Assembly: GCF_944387275.1 (NCBI RefSeq)
Contig: NZ_CALXEG010000034.1
Coordinates: 1-35,753, forward strand
Direction: 5' to 3'
Origin: an uncultured Pseudoflavonifractor sp.
Lineage (GTDB): Bacteria; Bacillota; Clostridia; Oscillospirales; Oscillospiraceae
DNA: 35,753 nucleotides
How positions within the stretch are numbered: the stretch's first letter is position 1; every line of letters starts with the position of its first letter. The notes beneath the pieces were generated by a model, which did no database searches, was not told the origin of the DNA, and saw nothing but the letters and a program-made list of their open reading frames with translations. Shown here piece by piece: positions 33,164 to 35,753 of this stretch. The position numbers were made by a program, and so were the translations under genes.

Positions 33164-34810
33164 ATGAAAATCACCGACATATTGAGTCTGCTGGGCGGTC
33201 TGGCCCTGTTCCTCCACGGAATGCAGATGATGAGCTCCGGCCTGGAGGCTGCCGCGGGCAACCGCATGAAGAGCATCCTGGAAAAGCTCACCTCCAACCG
33301 TCTGCTGGGCGTGCTGGTGGGCGCGGTCATCACCGCCGTGATCCAGTCCTCCTCGGCCACCACCGTCATGGTGGTGGGCTTCGTCAACTCGGGCATGATG
33401 ACCCTGCGGCAGGCCGTGTGGATCATCATGGGCGCCAACATCGGCACCACCATCACCGGCCAGCTCATCGCCCTGGACGCGGGCGCCCTGGCCCCCATGT
33501 TCGCCTTCATCGGCATCGCCCTGATGGTCTTTTTGAAGAACCCCAAGGTCCACCACATCGGCGCCATCCTGGCCGGCCTGGGCATCCTCTTCATCGGTAT
33601 GGACATGATGAGCGCCGCCATGGAGCCCCTGCGTGACTCCCAGGCCTTCATCAACCTGGTCTCCACCTTCTCCAACCCCCTGGTGGGCATCCTCACCGGC
33701 ACCATCTTCACCGCCATCATCCAGTCCTCCTCCGCGTCGGTGGGTATCCTCCAGGCCCTGGCCATGAGCGGCGTGGTCAGCCTGCCCACCGCCGTGTACG
33801 TCCTCTTCGGCCAGAACATCGGCACCTGTATCACCGCCGTGCTGGCCTCCATCGGAACCAGCCGCAACGCCAAGCGCACCACCATCATCCACCTGTCCTT
33901 TAATATCATCGGCACCATAATCTTCACGCTGGTCTGTATGTTCAGCCCCCTGACTCGTATTGTCCAGAGCTTCACGCCGGACAACGCCGCCGCCCAGATC
34001 GCCAACATGCACACCATCTTCAACGTGGTCACCACCCTGCTGCTCCTGCCCGTGGGCGGCCACCTGGTCCAGCTGGCCATGCACATCCTGCCCGACCGCA
34101 AGGAGGAGAAGGAGGAGGGTATGCACCTGCAGTACCTCACCCCCATCTCCGTGGACAAGGACCGGTCCATCGCCATCGGTACCTCCGCCATCTACCTCAA
34201 CCAGATCCGGGAGGAGCTCCAGCGCATGCTGGGCAAGGCCCGCAGCAACATCGACCTGGCCTTCCGGGCCGTGCTGGAGGTCAAGCCCGAGCTGCTGTCC
34301 CAGGCCGAGTCCACCGAGACCTATATCGACTACCTGAACAAGGAAATCTCCCAGTATATCTCCAAGGTCATCGCCCACGAGACCAACGAGACCGACTCTG
34401 CCGCCGTGTCCGCCTACTTCAAGATCACCGGCAACATCGAGCGCATCGGCGACCACGCCATCAATATCTGCGAGTACAGCACCATGATGGATCAGAAGGG
34501 CATCCAGTTCTCCGAGGGTGCCAAGGACGAGCTGCGTGAGATGCGGGACGTGTGCCTGGCCGCGCTGGACACCCTGGCCGCCGACGCCGACGTGTCCGAG
34601 GGCTGGCTCAGCTCCATGGAGAAGCTGGAGCAGCGCATCGACGACATGACCGCCGAGTTCCGCCAGAGCCAGCTGGACCGCATGAAGCAGGGCTCCTGCT
34701 CCGACGAGGCCTGCATCCTCTTCTCCGAACTGCTCACCGACTTTGAGCGTATCGGCGACCACGCCCTAAACATCGCCCAGGAGCGTATGGCGGCCGCCCC
34801 CGCCCGGTAA
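33164..34810 (+). CDS. Na+/phosphate cotransporter with C-terminal PhoU domain
   Basis: This 548-residue protein has an excellent RBS (AAGGAG). Residues 1-310 hold two Na/Pi cotransporter (PF02690) repeats, each with the diagnostic QSSS motif: AVIQSSSATTVMVVGF near residue 60 and AIIQSSSASVGILQAL near 185. Residues 330-548 form a helical PhoU domain with two ERIGDHA metal-binding motifs (NIERIGDHAINI and FERIGDHALNI). The NptA/YjbB-like family moves phosphate coupled to sodium; the PhoU part may control it. The leader is unusual and is listed separately. Confidence 0.93.
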   Translation: MKITDILSLLGGLALFLHGMQMMSSGLEAAAGNRMKSILEKLTSNRLLGVLVGAVITAVIQSSSATTVMVVGFVNSGMMTLRQAVWIIMGANIGTTITGQLIALDAGALAPMFAFIGIALMVFLKNPKVHHIGAILAGLGILFIGMDMMSAAMEPLRDSQAFINLVSTFSNPLVGILTGTIFTAIIQSSSASVGILQALAMSGVVSLPTAVYVLFGQNIGTCITAVLASIGTSRNAKRTTIIHLSFNIIGTIIFTLVCMFSPLTRIVQSFTPDNAAAQIANMHTIFNVVTTLLLLPVGGHLVQLAMHILPDRKEEKEEGMHLQYLTPISVDKDRSIAIGTSAIYLNQIREELQRMLGKARSNIDLAFRAVLEVKPELLSQAESTETYIDYLNKEISQYISKVIAHETNETDSAAVSAYFKITGNIERIGDHAINICEYSTMMDQKGIQFSEGAKDELREMRDVCLAALDTLAADADVSEGWLSSMEKLEQRIDDMTAEFRQSQLDRMKQGSCSDEACILFSELLTDFERIGDHALNIAQERMAAAPAR

Positions 34811-34812
34811 CA

Positions 34813-34905
34813 CACAAAAAACAGACCGGCCCGGTCCTGATGAACTGCACCCCATTTGTTAGACAGTTTGGGGTCACTTCAATTCAGGACCGGGCCGGAT
34901 TTTTT
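34813..34905. terminator. Bidirectional terminator carrying a 41-bp IS-end palindrome
   Basis: A perfect 15-bp stem (CCGGCCCGGTCCTGA at 34826-34840; TCAGGACCGGGCCGG at 34884-34898) has T runs on both strands. It ends the convergent cotransporter and lipoprotein genes. Its apex is a 41-bp imperfect palindrome, listed separately. Confidence 0.85.
34841..34881. repeat. 41-bp palindrome resembling two abutted IS3-family ends
   Basis: It runs from TGAACTGCACCCC to GGGGTCACTTCA. The first 13 bases are identical to the left end of the IS at position 2, and an AGACAG block recurs at the same distance from the end. Read from the other side it starts TGAAGTGACCCC, also an IS3-like terminus. Confidence 0.7.
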
Positions 34906-34928
34906 GCCCGGATGGGGCTGGTCTGCCG

Positions 34929-35363
34929 TCACCTGGGCGGATGGCATTTGGAGCAGGGGGTGTAGCCGCTGGCCTTGGCGTCCTCCAGGGACATGGGGAT
35001 CTGGCTCCGGCTGAGGTATTGGCAGCCGGCGGCGTGGTATTTCTCCCCGGTCTTGGTGACGTAGACAATGACCTCCACCGGGTCCTCAACTGCCGCAGCG
35101 GCTGGGGCTTCTGAGACCGGAGCCGCGCTGGGGGAGGGCTCCGGCGTTGTGACAGCCGGACTGGGGGAGATGTAGGGCTGGACCTCGGACGGGTCGGTCT
35201 CGCTGGGCGGCGGGCTGAGGGAGGCACTGGGCTGGACCTGGCTGGGCGCCGGCAGACTGGGGGACGTACTGGGGGAGTTGTCCGGCGTACCTGCGGTGCA
35301 GGAGCAGAGCAGCAGCACCAGAGCGGCAAGCAGGGGGAGCAGACGCCTTTTGATGGAATCCAT
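34929..35363 (-). CDS. Lipoprotein with Pro/Ser-rich stalk and C-terminal Cys/His module
   Basis: This 144-residue protein starts at ATG 35363 behind AGGAGG; an upstream in-frame start would spoil the signal. The N terminus is a lipoprotein signal (LLPLLAALVLLLCSC). A stalk of about 70 residues is rich in Ser/Pro/Ala. The last 45 residues (VYVTKTGEKYHAAGCQYLS, then GYTPCSKC) form a small module with a histidine and three cysteines. It resembles the Ada-like zinc-binding tail attached to many Clostridial nucleases and lipoproteins. It is probably surface-anchored. Its function is unknown. Confidence 0.85.
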   Translation of the reverse strand: MDSIKRRLLPLLAALVLLLCSCTAGTPDNSPSTSPSLPAPSQVQPSASLSPPPSETDPSEVQPYISPSPAVTTPEPSPSAAPVSEAPAAAAVEDPVEVIVYVTKTGEKYHAAGCQYLSRSQIPMSLEDAKASGYTPCSKCHPPR

Positions 35364-35599
35364 AGAAAAAACCTCCTTTTTCGCTGCCTCTAGTATAGTG
35401 AAGGCCAGAGGCGAAAAAAGGCGAAAAAGAAGGGACACAGGGAGATATGGAAAGATAAAGGAGAAGATTCATGCAAGTCCAAAAGCGAAAGCCGAAAGGG
35501 GTTAATCACGCCATGATGCTAACTACGCATTCGGATTTTACCCGCTTCTAGGCCGCTTTTTTGAGAGCATTCTGAGTTTCTAGGTCCAGAAGCTTTACA

Positions 35600-35642
35600 A
35601 AGAAAAAACCCGAAGTCTTTGAAATCAAAGACTTCGGGTTTT
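35600..35642 (-). terminator. Terminator of tRNA-Ser
   Basis: A long stem (AAACCCGAAGTCTTTGA / TCAAAGACTTCGGGTTT) directly follows the tRNA on the minus strand and ends in a T run. Confidence 0.85.
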
Positions 35643-35733
35643 TGGCGCAGAAGGAGGGATTTGAACCCTCGCACGGTTTTACCCGCCTACTCCCTTAGCA
35701 GGGGAGCCCCTTCGGCCACTTGGGTACTTCTGC
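35643..35733 (-). tRNA. tRNA-Ser(GCT)
   Basis: This 91-nt class II tRNA has CCA encoded. The acceptor is GCAGAAG/CTTCTGC. The anticodon stem CTCCC/GGGAG has loop CTGCTAA (anticodon GCT), there is a long variable arm, and the T stem is GAGGG/CCCTC. Confidence 0.93.
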
Positions 35734-35753
35734 GTATCGGCCGGGATGCGCAT

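Overview
The window reads as the chromosome of a GC-rich anaerobic Firmicute, most likely an Oscillospiraceae-type gut bacterium. This is inferred from the roughly 60% GC coding style, strong AGGAGG-type ribosome binding sites, the DUF4317 and TSCPD (TIGR03905) genes, the Firmicute-type GalT and the SLH-domain surface protein. No species can be named from sequence alone.

The left 14.4 kb is a scarred region organised around tRNA-Ala(GGC). It opens with a complete IS3-family element (2-1699) that has cut off the 3' end of a Pro/Lys/Ala-rich accessory gene. Next comes a 60-nt 3' fragment of tRNA-Ala with its terminator, which looks like an integration (att) scar. A metabolic/efflux block follows: a TSCPD gene, a MerR-type regulator, a MATE efflux gene broken by a 1-nt frameshift and an internal TAG, and an old-yellow-enzyme oxidoreductase. 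Two intact tRNA-Ala(GGC) genes with near-identical promoters and terminators lie 7.4 kb apart in direct orientation. Between them are an ABC/FtsX transporter with its response regulator, a sensor kinase cut off after about 49 codons, and an N-terminally truncated SLH surface protein joined directly to the kinase stump. A decayed tRNA 3' tail and an antisense SLH remnant follow.

From 14.6 to 24.4 kb on the minus strand is one long, tightly packed operon: two tandem amidohydrolases, a cytosolic prolyl oligopeptidase, and an OppBCDF-type importer plus its lipoprotein binding protein. A divergent TetR-type regulator faces a promoter region holding a 16-bp tandem repeat and a palindrome. The likely job is uptake and intracellular breakdown of a specific peptide or peptide-like compound. 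The first amidohydrolase has lost the recognisable metal ligands that its neighbour keeps, so it may be a pseudoenzyme.

From 25.3 to 35.7 kb are ordinary chromosomal genes. They are an XRE regulator anchored by one membrane helix, a DUF4317 protein, and a Leloir operon (galK-galE-galT, minus strand) under a LacI/GalR-type regulator. The same 17-bp palindrome occurs in front of both galK and the regulator. A Na/Pi cotransporter-PhoU fusion gene follows, with a leader holding a short ORF and an intrinsic terminator. The last genes are a lipoprotein with a Cys/His-containing C-terminal module and tRNA-Ser(GCT). No CRISPR array, rRNA or replication origin was seen.
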